NCBI GenBank assembly: GCA_021158725.1
Contig: JAGGUB010000088.1
Span: forward strand, 1 to 25,900
DNA length: 25,900 nt
Direction of reading: 5' to 3'
Source: Caldifarciminota bacterium
GTDB lineage: Bacteria; Hydrothermota; UBA3073; NMUJ01
The notes below the pieces were generated by a model. It searched no databases and was not told the origin of the DNA. It worked only from the letters and a program-made list of their open reading frames with translations. Positions 9,108 through 17,347 of this stretch are shown here, piece by piece. The translations under genes and the position numbers were made by a program. The first letter of the stretch is position 1. Each line of letters begins with the position of its first letter.

Positions 9108-9118
9108 AAGGAGGTACA

Positions 9119-10741
9119 ATGGCAGCCAAAGAAATACGCTACGAGGAAGAAGCAAGGCAGAAGGTAAGATCAGGTGTGGAAAAGTTAGCAGCTGCTGTTA
9201 AGATAACACTGGGACCCAAGGGTAGAAATGCTATACTTGAGAAGAAGTTTGGTGCACCTACCGTCACAAAGGATGGTGTCACCGTAGCAAAGGAGATAGA
9301 ACTGGAAGACCCATTCGAAAACATAGGTGCACAACTCGTACGTGAGGTGGCGAGCAAAACCTCAGACGTAGCAGGTGATGGTACTACCACCGCAACTGTA
9401 CTTGCAGAGGCGATATTTCGAGAGGGGTTGAGAAATATCACTGCGGGTGCAAACCCGATGTTCCTCAAACGCGGTATCGAAAAAGCTATCAACACAGTGG
9501 TTGAGGAGCTCAAACGTATGTCGAAACCCACACAGAAGAAAGAGGAGATTGCGCAGGTAGGTACGATCTCAGCTAATAACGATCCGGAGATAGGCGAGAT
9601 GATTGCTGAAGCTATGGAGAAGGTTGGCAAAGAGGGTGTGATCACCGTCGAAGAGGGGAAGGGCACAAAATTGGAACTCAAACTCGTAGAGGGTATGCAA
9701 TTCGATAGGGGCTACATATCGCCATACTTTATCACGGATCCGGACAAGATGGAGGTGGTGCTCGAAAACGTACGTATCCTGCTGTACGATAAGAAGATAA
9801 GCTCTGTCAAACCATTGTTACCCATACTGGAACAGGTTGTACGTGAGGGTGGGTCACTGCTGGTGATTGCGGAGGATGTTGAAGGTGAGGCACTCGCTAC
9901 CCTCGTAGTGAATAAACTCAAGGGTGTACTGAACTGTTGCGCAGTCAAAGCACCAGGTTATGGTGACAGAAGGAAAGCCATGTTGGAGGATATCGCTATA
10001 CTCACCGGAGGTAGGGTGATCTCCGAGGATAAAGGGATGAAGCTCGAAAATACCACGATTTCGGACCTGGGTAGAGCGAAAAAGGTGAAGGTAGATAAGG
10101 AGAATACGACGATCATCGAGGGTGCAGGCGATAAATCGATGATCCAAGCACGTATGAACCAGATTCGTAAAGAGATAGAAGAAGCCACTTCGGATTACGA
10201 TAAGGAGAAGCTACAGGAGAGGCTTGCTAAACTTGCAGGCGGTGTCGCAGTAATCTATGTGGGTGCACCTACAGAGCCTGAAATGAAAGAGAAGAAGGCA
10301 CGTGTGGAGGATGCCCTACATGCAACGAAGGCCGCCGTCGAGGAGGGCATATTGCCAGGTGGTGGTGTCGCCTATGTACGTGCTATAAAGAGGGTGGAGG
10401 AGCTGGAGAAGAAGCTCGAGGGTGACGAAAAGATAGGCGTTCGCATAGTGAGAAACGCATTGGAGGCACCATTACGTCAGATAGCTATGAATGCAGGTTA
10501 TGATGGCTCAGTCGTATTCCATAAGGTGTTGGAGGCTGATAATCCCAATATTGGGTTCGATGCCAACAAAGGTGAGATTGTGGATATGATGGAAGCCGGT
10601 ATAATTGACCCCACCAAGGTGGTGAGAGTGGCACTCGAAAACGCCGGTAGTGTAGCATCGTTACTACTTACGAGTGATGTACTGGTTGTAGAGAAACCCG
10701 AGAAAGAGAAGGAGAAGACACCACCTATGCCAGAGTATTAA
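9119..10741 (+). CDS. groEL: Chaperonin GroEL (Hsp60)
   Basis: GroEL is the 60-kDa ATP-driven folding chamber subunit. The start MAAKEIRYEEEARQKV, the ATP-site residues D52 (TKDGVTVA) and D87 (GDGTTTATVLA), and HATKAAVEEG with GGGVAY in the C-terminal equatorial domain are all present. AAGGAGG at 9109-9115 is an ideal Shine-Dalgarno. The 540 residues match the family, but the tail is KEKEKTPPMPEY rather than the Gly-Gly-Met repeat of E. coli and many other bacteria. It is the last gene of the operon; a strong terminator follows within a few bases. Confidence 0.98.
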   Translation: MAAKEIRYEEEARQKVRSGVEKLAAAVKITLGPKGRNAILEKKFGAPTVTKDGVTVAKEIELEDPFENIGAQLVREVASKTSDVAGDGTTTATVLAEAIFREGLRNITAGANPMFLKRGIEKAINTVVEELKRMSKPTQKKEEIAQVGTISANNDPEIGEMIAEAMEKVGKEGVITVEEGKGTKLELKLVEGMQFDRGYISPYFITDPDKMEVVLENVRILLYDKKISSVKPLLPILEQVVREGGSLLVIAEDVEGEALATLVVNKLKGVLNCCAVKAPGYGDRRKAMLEDIAILTGGRVISEDKGMKLENTTISDLGRAKKVKVDKENTTIIEGAGDKSMIQARMNQIRKEIEEATSDYDKEKLQERLAKLAGGVAVIYVGAPTEPEMKEKKARVEDALHATKAAVEEGILPGGGVAYVRAIKRVEELEKKLEGDEKIGVRIVRNALEAPLRQIAMNAGYDGSVVFHKVLEADNPNIGFDANKGEIVDMMEAGIIDPTKVVRVALENAGSVASLLLTSDVLVVEKPEKEKEKTPPMPEY

Positions 10742-10744
10742 TAG

Positions 10745-10773
10745 AGTAGGGGGAGCATGCTCCCCCTACTTTT
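10745..10773 (+). terminator. Rho-independent terminator of groES-groEL
   Basis: A perfect 26-base palindrome (10745-10770) is formed by AGTAGGGGGAGC and its complement around a GCATGC centre, running into a TTTT tract. It begins three bases after the groEL stop. The following gene starts at 10784, so its 5' region overlaps the end of this element. Confidence 0.92.
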
Positions 10774-10783
10774 AATCACAAAA

Positions 10784-11011
10784 ATGCCACTTTATGAATA
10801 CCAATGTGTAGAATGTGGATATAAATTCACGATATGGCAGAAAATAAGTGACCCTCCAATTGAGAGGTGTCCACGTTGTAAAGGCAAAGTTGAACGCATT
10901 ATATCACCTAATCTTGGGATCATCTTCAAGGGTAGCGGATTCTATGTAACCGACTATAAGCATAAAGAGCAGCAATCCAAAGGTAAAAAGGAGAAAGAGA
11001 ACAACGAATAA
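10784..11011 (+). CDS. FmdB-family small zinc ribbon protein
   Basis: This is a 75-residue regulatory-type zinc ribbon beginning MPLYEYQCVECGY, the FmdB/CxxC_CxxC_SSSS family hallmark. The zinc ligands are C8/C11 and C29/C32. The Lys/Glu-rich tail is low complexity. The biochemical role of the family is not established; it was named from a putative regulator near formamidase or amidase genes. The frame extends upstream to an ATG at 10757, but that start lies inside the groEL terminator stem and adds residues foreign to the family, so I use 10784. There is no Shine-Dalgarno. It is followed by ispE after 22 bases, and the two probably share a transcript. Confidence 0.88.
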   Translation: MPLYEYQCVECGYKFTIWQKISDPPIERCPRCKGKVERIISPNLGIIFKGSGFYVTDYKHKEQQSKGKKEKENNE

Positions 11012-11033
11012 CCTATAAAGTGTTGCCCACCGT

Positions 11034-11879
11034 ATGAAGGCATATTCCAAAATCAATTTTGGCCTAAAAGTAGGTAAACGTGACAACGATGGGTTACACC
11101 CCATTATCAGCCTCATGGTGAAGATAAATTTCTACGATGAGCTTACAATCCTACCGGCAAGTAAATTTGAACTCCACAGTTCAGCCCCCCCATATGGCGA
11201 GGATAACTTAGTCTATAAAGTGGTGCACGAATTTTACCGCAGGATAGGTAAACCCCCACGTGTTAAGGTTATACTCAAGAAAAACGTATGGATAGGTAGC
11301 GGTTTAGGTGGTGGTAGTGCTGATGCAGCTACCGCGTTGAAGATGTTGAACGAATTTGAAGGCTACCCATTGAATAATAAGGAGTTGCTGGAACTCGGTC
11401 AGCAATTAGGTAGTGATGTACCATTCTTCTTGAATAGCAACGGATTGGCTATAGTGCTGGGTAAAGGTGAGACTGTACTGCCATTGAATGCGAAATTTCC
11501 GTTTCCTTATATATTGCTTGTCAATCCAGGAGTTGAAATATCGACACAGACAATGTATCAGATGCTGGATGAATTCAGAATCTCAACAGGTATAGAGAGT
11601 TGCTTGACATTTTCTGATAAAGATATAATCTTTTTGAAGGATGCCATCGAGAAAGGTGACTGGCATCTGTGGGATTGGCGAAACGAATTTGAACCGCTAC
11701 TAAGGATGCGATACAAAGTTTATGACGAAATATACGAATGGCTAAAATCTATAGGGGCAGAGGTTGTAAGCATCACAGGTACAGGTGCGGCAATGTATGG
11801 GTTGTTCAAAAAGCCGCCACAGTTCAGCGTATGTAGTTGGAGGGTACAGCTTACTATGCCTGTCTATACTGGGGTGTAG
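11034..11879 (+). CDS. ispE: 4-diphosphocytidyl-2-C-methyl-D-erythritol kinase
   Basis: IspE phosphorylates CDP-methylerythritol in the MEP (non-mevalonate) isoprenoid pathway in the cytoplasm. It has the GHMP-kinase glycine loop IGSGLGGGSADAA (87-99), K6 in YSKIN, D128 in GSDVPFF (equivalent to the catalytic Asp) and a C-terminal GTGAAMYG glycine motif. Length (281) is typical. The N-terminal motif reads NDGLH where most homologues have a Tyr before His. The last residues read through into the downstream tRNA: the TAG stop (11877-11879) lies ten bases inside tRNA-Gln, so transcript processing at the tRNA 5' end would remove the stop codon. There is no Shine-Dalgarno before the ATG. Confidence 0.93.
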   Translation: MKAYSKINFGLKVGKRDNDGLHPIISLMVKINFYDELTILPASKFELHSSAPPYGEDNLVYKVVHEFYRRIGKPPRVKVILKKNVWIGSGLGGGSADAATALKMLNEFEGYPLNNKELLELGQQLGSDVPFFLNSNGLAIVLGKGETVLPLNAKFPFPYILLVNPGVEISTQTMYQMLDEFRISTGIESCLTFSDKDIIFLKDAIEKGDWHLWDWRNEFEPLLRMRYKVYDEIYEWLKSIGAEVVSITGTGAAMYGLFKKPPQFSVCSWRVQLTMPVYTGV

Positions 11880-11940
11880 GCTAATGGCAGGCCACGGGAT
11901 TTTGGATCCCGGCGTGGTGGTTCGAATCCACCCACCCCAG
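11870..11940 (+). tRNA. tRNA-Gln (anticodon TTG)
   Basis: This is a full 71-base cloverleaf. The acceptor TGGGGTG pairs with CACCCCA (7 bp), the D stem is GGCT/GGCC with a 7-base loop, and the anticodon stem is CGGGA/TCCCG. Anticodon TTG lies at 11902-11904, the variable loop has 4 bases, and the T arm is GGTGG-TTCGAAT-CCACC. The discriminator is G at 11940. CCA is not encoded. The first pair is U1-A72, the GatCAB identity element for tRNA-Gln. It overlaps the last ten bases of ispE and lies 20 bases before the acyl-CoA dehydrogenase ATG, on the same strand. Confidence 0.97.
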
Positions 11941-11960
11941 CTAACCAACCGGGAGTGAAG

Positions 11961-13112
11961 ATGTGGCAAAAGTTCTTTACTGAAGAACAGAATATGATAC
12001 GTGAGCTTACACGTAAATTCACTGCGGAGAAGATCATACCCGTACGACGGGAGTTGGACGAAAATGAGGAATTCCCATGGGAGCTCGTTAAGGAGATGGC
12101 CAAACTCGACCTGTTTCGCATATTTATACCTGAGCAATATAATGGGCTTGGCGGTGGTGTACTCGATCTTGCAATAGCTGTTGAGGAGATGGCCAGAGGT
12201 TGTGCAGGTGTAGCCACCACATATGCAGCTAATGCGTTAGCAGCCTTCCCTATAATACTCTATGGGACTGATGAGCAGAAGCGCAAATATTTGCCACCTA
12301 TTGCAAACGGTGAAAAGTTAGCCGCATTTGCGCTTACCGAACCCGAAGCTGGTTCAGATGCAGGTAACGTCAAAACACGTGCTGTGAGAGAGGGAGATCA
12401 CTATATTATCACCGGTAGGAAGCAATGGATAACCAACGGCGGTGAAGCTGATATATATGTGGTTATTGCATCAACCAACCCCGATAGGGGGGCACGTGGT
12501 CTATCCGCCTTTATTATGGAAAAGGGTATGAAGGGGTTCGATTTCGGTAAGAAAGAGAAGAAGATGGGCATAAGGGCATCAGTAACGAGGGAGCTGATAT
12601 TTGATGACGTGAAGGTACCCAAGGATAACCTTTTGGGGCGCGAAAACCTTGGCTTTGTAATCGCAATGCGTACATTCGACTACGCAAGGCCAGGTGTTGG
12701 TGCATTAGCTGTAGGTATAGCAGAAGCGGCACTCGAGGAAGCGGTTAGGTTTGCCAAAACCAGGCATCAGTTTGGGCAACCCATAAGTTCGTTTGAAGGT
12801 ATACAATTTATGATTGCGGAGATGGCGACAAAGATAGAGGCAGCGCGTAGCTTAGTCTATATGGTTAGCAAATATATAGATAGTGGTGAGAAGGATATTT
12901 CTAAATACTCGGCGATGGCAAAACTTTTTGCATCCGACGTTGCTATGGAGGTTACCACGAAAGCTGTACAAATCATGGGTGGCTATGGTTATATGCGTGA
13001 ATATCCAGTGGAGAAAATGATGCGTGATGCTAAAATCACCCAAATATATGAGGGTACCAATGAGATACAGAAGCTGGTGATTGCCGCCAAACTCATACGT
13101 GAGATAGTATGA
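11961..13112 (+). CDS. Acyl-CoA dehydrogenase (FAD-dependent)
   Basis: The enzyme oxidises acyl-CoA thioesters to 2-enoyl-CoA and passes electrons to electron-transfer flavoprotein. Seen from N to C: an alpha-helical N domain, then LTEPEAGSDAG and GRKQWITNG (flavin/substrate motifs of the beta domain), TRHQFGQPI, and the catalytic-base region QIYEGTNEIQ, in which E364 is the likely base as in short/medium-chain enzymes. The 383 residues are full length. GGGAG (11951-11955) supports the ATG at 11961 over a GTG at 11955. The chain-length or branched-chain specificity cannot be read from the sequence. It follows tRNA-Gln directly, and its TGA overlaps the next start as ATGA, indicating translational coupling to the C25 peptidase gene. 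Confidence 0.95.
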   Translation: MWQKFFTEEQNMIRELTRKFTAEKIIPVRRELDENEEFPWELVKEMAKLDLFRIFIPEQYNGLGGGVLDLAIAVEEMARGCAGVATTYAANALAAFPIILYGTDEQKRKYLPPIANGEKLAAFALTEPEAGSDAGNVKTRAVREGDHYIITGRKQWITNGGEADIYVVIASTNPDRGARGLSAFIMEKGMKGFDFGKKEKKMGIRASVTRELIFDDVKVPKDNLLGRENLGFVIAMRTFDYARPGVGALAVGIAEAALEEAVRFAKTRHQFGQPISSFEGIQFMIAEMATKIEAARSLVYMVSKYIDSGEKDISKYSAMAKLFASDVAMEVTTKAVQIMGGYGYMREYPVEKMMRDAKITQIYEGTNEIQKLVIAAKLIREIV

Positions 13113-16100
13113 TCTTTATTTTCCTCCTATGTAGGATCATCGACGTCAATGTGGTATATTCACCCGAAAGCAAGAATGTCTATTACCACCGGGATGAGCC
13201 AAATTTACCGATCCTACCTGTACAGGTTAAACTCAAAGAAGATGAAAGGGTTATCAGCTATACATTAGCTGAAGCAGATAGTGTTGTAGAGTATATTGGT
13301 GAGACGGTTGATACTGATTGCAACACTGATGGGTTGGTACAATTTACAGGCGAAACCTTCATACGTGGTAGCAGGGTAGCTAACTTTGTCGTATATCCGG
13401 TTAGATACGTTGGTAATAAGCGTATCGATTACGAAGCGCTTACTCTACACATAGAAACAGATGTAGCGAAACGGTCACCGTTGAAATCGTTACGCAGTTC
13501 TATAGATAGGGGAGACTTCAAAAAGTATTGTGTATCGTACGCACCTTCTTTGAAAGGCGATCCAGTACACTATGTTATCATTACGGGTGAGGCGTTACTC
13601 AATAGTTTCAATAGATTGCGTCAGTTTTACCTCAAACGCGGTATCCCTACGGAAATAAGGACAGTAGAGTGGATAGCTGATAACTACTTTGGAATAGATC
13701 TGTGCGAAAAGGTACGCAATTTTATCAAAGATGCCTATGTGTTGTGGGGTACCAGGTACGTACTGATAGGGGGTGACCCTTCTATAGTGCCCATACGGTA
13801 TGCGCGGTTCAAGGCAACCCCCGAGGATGATTATATACCGACCGATCTATACTATGCATGCCTCGATGGTAACTGGAACGCAGATGGGGATTGGGAGTTT
13901 GGTGAATTAGAAGATGAAGTTGACTTCGGTGTAGATGTATACGTAGGACGTATATCGGTTGAGACACCAGCCGAAGCTGATGCTGTGGTTGATAAGATAA
14001 TAACCTATCAGACAACCCCTGATACTGGGTATGTACTTAAGATGCTATTCCTTGGTGCATATATATCGGAGCAGGAGAGTGGTGAAACCTACTGTGAAGA
14101 TATAAGCAATGTAATACCGCAGAGATTTAATAAAGTCAAACTATACGAAAATCCTGATGGATATCCGGGTGCCGAAGATATAGCACCTGATGGTACACCA
14201 CGAAGGGTGATAGATTCGCTAAACTCGGGATTCAACTTCATACTTTATGAGGGGCATGGTACACATAGAAATGTTCTCCTAAGATACCGTAACCCACGGG
14301 TGGCACTCACATCTATCGATATAAGTAGGTTAAACAATGGGCCACGATTATCTATATGGGAGTTGGTTAGCTGTCACATTGGGGCGGTGGATTACAACTG
14401 TTTTGCGGAAGCATTTATCAACAACCCAAATGGAGGTGGTGTCGCCATCAGGACGGCAACGCGGTTCGATTATCCAGCTATCGTTTTACCTGCAAATAAA
14501 AAGTTTTTTAAATTAATGATAGATTCAGCACTTACCATAGGTGAAGCGGCTGCCAAATCGTTAGAATACCTAATACCACAGGCGATGAGTGGTTATACTT
14601 ATGAAAGAGATGTTATGCTATCTTCAATCCTTGTGGGCGATCCCATGTTACGGGCATGGACTGATACGGTTAAAGTACCGGAGTTACTTATAGATAGAGA
14701 TAGCTTACCGCTTGGCTACTGTACTCTTACAGTTACTGTGACAATAAATGGTACACCTGTACCTGGTGCAAATGTTGCAGTATATAAGGAAGGGGAAGCT
14801 TTCGGTTATCAACACACGAACGAAGATGGGCAAGCTTGTTTCCCGTTATACCTTGAGACTGCAGATACTGGGTTAACAATAACGGTGTATGGCACAAACA
14901 TATGTCCCGTAACACGTGAGATACCAGTCTATAGGGAAGGGCCTTTACCATCGTTTGCGGGTAAGGTGCCAATCACTCCGCTGGAGATAGGTACGGTTTG
15001 TAGTTTCAAAATTTTGATCAAAAACGATGGTGATACACCAGTTGCCGGTGATATAGTGGTGGGGTCACCCTATGCAGAAGGGAATACATCGCCACAGTCA
15101 ATGGTGATCATAATCGATAGTACTGCAAAGTTTGAAGAGGTTACCCCCGGTGACACAGTATGTACGATCGACCCAGTAAGTATGATATTTTCGACTTCGA
15201 TACCGTATTCGTTTGCAGTACCGTTTGAGCTTAGGATAAATGATAGCTGGATGGATACCTTTTATATAAATCCAAAAGCGCCACACGTTGTTTACCTGTA
15301 CCATAGATGGGTTAGCTTTCGGGATACAAGCTATTACGTGCCAATTTTCAAGAACATAGGGGATGCTGTTGCACGGGATGTGGGGATATCCATAGATAGT
15401 GTTGAGGGTGGTAACTTCCGGTTTATGCATGTTACGTTGGATTCGTTGCCACCCAAAAGCGAACATGCGGTACGGTTCGCTTATGAAAGTGTTGGCCCTT
15501 TGAGCTTTAGAATATCGTGGGTTGAAGCACATGGTATAACTGGCGAAAAGTGGATATCGAAAGAAGTAGTACAACCTATCGATAGTATCTGGGCATATCC
15601 AACAGAAAGGGCTATCATAATTAACTGGTCATCCAGCTCCATGTATTTCAATATCTATAGGGAAGAAGCAGATACCTTTATTCGTATTAACAGTTTACCT
15701 ATATCTGGGGCAACATATTACGAAGATCGCAATATAGAATTGGGTGATGCATATAGGTATTACGTGACGGCATTGGATAGCTTCGGTAACGAAAGTATGG
15801 CCTCCGACACTGTATTTGAGAGCAGTTATCCATCTGCTTACCCGGGTTGGCCTATAAGACGTATCACGGCACACATAGAAGGGAATGCGGTTGCTGTGGA
15901 TATGGACAACGACAACATCTGTGAGATCATCGTGAATACGGTGGCAGGGTCACTTTATGTGTTCAACCTACAAGGTGAGGTGTTAGATGGCTTTCCAGTG
16001 TATGTGGAGAAAAGTTACGCAGCACCAGCGGTAGGTGATTTGGATAACGATGGTCAACCTGAAATAGTAAACGTAAGTTGGTATCCACCGTTGAAAGTTA

Positions 16101-17347
16101 CAGCCGTACGTGCGGATGGTAAAATATGGTGGCAAAGAACAATAGAGGGTGGCAGTATCGCTAACCCTGTGTTGGCTGATTTAGATGGCGATTCACTATT
16201 GGAAGTGATAGTCACAACGTTATCAGCTGATATATACATATTTCGGTACAACGGTACAAGCTATACTGATGATACAACTGGATTATTCAAAGCAGTTACT
16301 GGGGGTGCAACATACAATCCGCCAGCTGTTTGTGATCTCGACAACGATGGCTATCCTGAAATAATCTTTGGTGGTGGTACATCCAACAAGCTTTATGTAT
16401 GGCATAGTAATGGTGATACCATGACAGGCTTCCCTGTGAATTTAGGTGAATGTGTAAGTCGTGCCCCTGTAGTGGGTGATATTGTGAGCGATTCAACAGG
16501 CTTAGAGATTGCAGTTAACACCACAACAAAGCTATACGTGATAGATCATAAAGGGAGGATATTGCCTGGATGGCCACAGGAAGTGATAAACGACCAAACC
16601 TGGGTAACTTTTGGTGCATCACCTGTGTTGGCGGAACTCGATGGCGACGATAATTTGGAGATTATAGTTGGTGGTATACCTGGGATATACGTGTATGCTT
16701 ATGACGGTACATTATGCCTACCGATACTACCACGGGCTGAACCTTCAGTAGGTGATCCAGTCGTTGTAGATATTGATAACGATGGGATTAAGGAAATATT
16801 TATCGGTTCTAAGGATGATCATCTCTATTGTTATCAGGCAAATGGCCAGAAAAAGCCAGGCTTCCCGATACATGTGGATTGGTACACATGGGGTGACCCC
16901 ACAATCACAGATGTTGACAAGGATGGCGACCTCGAGATCATACAGACAACGCTCGAGGGTACAATCTACATGTGGGATATAGATGCAGCTTATGAGCATG
17001 AAGATATCGATTGGCCAATGCATAGGCATGACCCTCATTACACAGGCGTGTATGACAAACCTATCACTACAGTAATGGAGGACCTTGTATCTACGATGAA
17101 AGTTGAACTATATCCTACCATAACCACAGATATGGTGAGGATGCGACTTATGCTACCTGTAGATACGAAGGTATCGGTTAAAGTATACAATACATTGGGG
17201 CAACTCGTGAAATGCTGGACATGGCACCTTACACGTGGTGTACATGAAGTTGATTGGCGTACTTATAGCTTGCCAACCGGCATATATTTCATATATTTGG
17301 AATCTCTTGATAAGAGGTTAACCAACAAGATAGTGGTTGTACACTGA
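13109..17347 (+). CDS. Gingipain-like C25 cysteine peptidase with VCBS repeats and T9SS sorting domain
   Basis: This is a large (1412-residue) predicted cell-surface or secreted peptidase. A propeptide-like region contains DEPNLPILPVQVKL. The C25 catalytic domain has the His at H383 (YEGHGTH) and the Cys at C422 (LVSCHIGAVD), the expected order and spacing. Then come an Ig/carboxypeptidase-regulatory-like domain (about 528-610), two CARDB-like beta domains (about 611-820), an FN3-like domain (822-905), eight FG-GAP/VCBS repeats (910-1310) with DxDxDG calcium motifs, and a type A T9SS sorting domain (about 1330-1412) with VSVKVYNTLGQLVK and LPTGIYFIYLE. The start is fixed by an upstream in-frame stop. 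The N-terminus, MIFIFLLC, is a short hydrophobic stretch lacking the usual basic residues of a Sec signal. It overlaps acd by ATGA and topA by one base. Confidence 0.9.
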   Translation: MIFIFLLCRIIDVNVVYSPESKNVYYHRDEPNLPILPVQVKLKEDERVISYTLAEADSVVEYIGETVDTDCNTDGLVQFTGETFIRGSRVANFVVYPVRYVGNKRIDYEALTLHIETDVAKRSPLKSLRSSIDRGDFKKYCVSYAPSLKGDPVHYVIITGEALLNSFNRLRQFYLKRGIPTEIRTVEWIADNYFGIDLCEKVRNFIKDAYVLWGTRYVLIGGDPSIVPIRYARFKATPEDDYIPTDLYYACLDGNWNADGDWEFGELEDEVDFGVDVYVGRISVETPAEADAVVDKIITYQTTPDTGYVLKMLFLGAYISEQESGETYCEDISNVIPQRFNKVKLYENPDGYPGAEDIAPDGTPRRVIDSLNSGFNFILYEGHGTHRNVLLRYRNPRVALTSIDISRLNNGPRLSIWELVSCHIGAVDYNCFAEAFINNPNGGGVAIRTATRFDYPAIVLPANKKFFKLMIDSALTIGEAAAKSLEYLIPQAMSGYTYERDVMLSSILVGDPMLRAWTDTVKVPELLIDRDSLPLGYCTLTVTVTINGTPVPGANVAVYKEGEAFGYQHTNEDGQACFPLYLETADTGLTITVYGTNICPVTREIPVYREGPLPSFAGKVPITPLEIGTVCSFKILIKNDGDTPVAGDIVVGSPYAEGNTSPQSMVIIIDSTAKFEEVTPGDTVCTIDPVSMIFSTSIPYSFAVPFELRINDSWMDTFYINPKAPHVVYLYHRWVSFRDTSYYVPIFKNIGDAVARDVGISIDSVEGGNFRFMHVTLDSLPPKSEHAVRFAYESVGPLSFRISWVEAHGITGEKWISKEVVQPIDSIWAYPTERAIIINWSSSSMYFNIYREEADTFIRINSLPISGATYYEDRNIELGDAYRYYVTALDSFGNESMASDTVFESSYPSAYPGWPIRRITAHIEGNAVAVDMDNDNICEIIVNTVAGSLYVFNLQGEVLDGFPVYVEKSYAAPAVGDLDNDGQPEIVNVSWYPPLKVTAVRADGKIWWQRTIEGGSIANPVLADLDGDSLLEVIVTTLSADIYIFRYNGTSYTDDTTGLFKAVTGGATYNPPAVCDLDNDGYPEIIFGGGTSNKLYVWHSNGDTMTGFPVNLGECVSRAPVVGDIVSDSTGLEIAVNTTTKLYVIDHKGRILPGWPQEVINDQTWVTFGASPVLAELDGDDNLEIIVGGIPGIYVYAYDGTLCLPILPRAEPSVGDPVVVDIDNDGIKEIFIGSKDDHLYCYQANGQKKPGFPIHVDWYTWGDPTITDVDKDGDLEIIQTTLEGTIYMWDIDAAYEHEDIDWPMHRHDPHYTGVYDKPITTVMEDLVSTMKVELYPTITTDMVRMRLMLPVDTKVSVKVYNTLGQLVKCWTWHLTRGVHEVDWRTYSLPTGIYFIYLESLDKRLTNKIVVVH

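Noticed and set aside
9139..9681. Minus-strand open frame of 180 codons
   Set aside because: Antisense to conserved groEL; explained by codon bias of the real gene.
10757..10783. Upstream ATG for the FmdB-like gene
   Set aside because: It lies inside the groEL terminator palindrome, and the family starts at MPLYEY.
11790..11879. Frameshift near the ispE 3' end
   Set aside because: The C-terminal GTGAAMYG motif is in frame and the remaining strand (CSWRVQLTMP) fits the final beta strand of the family; length is normal. The overlap with tRNA-Gln seems real.
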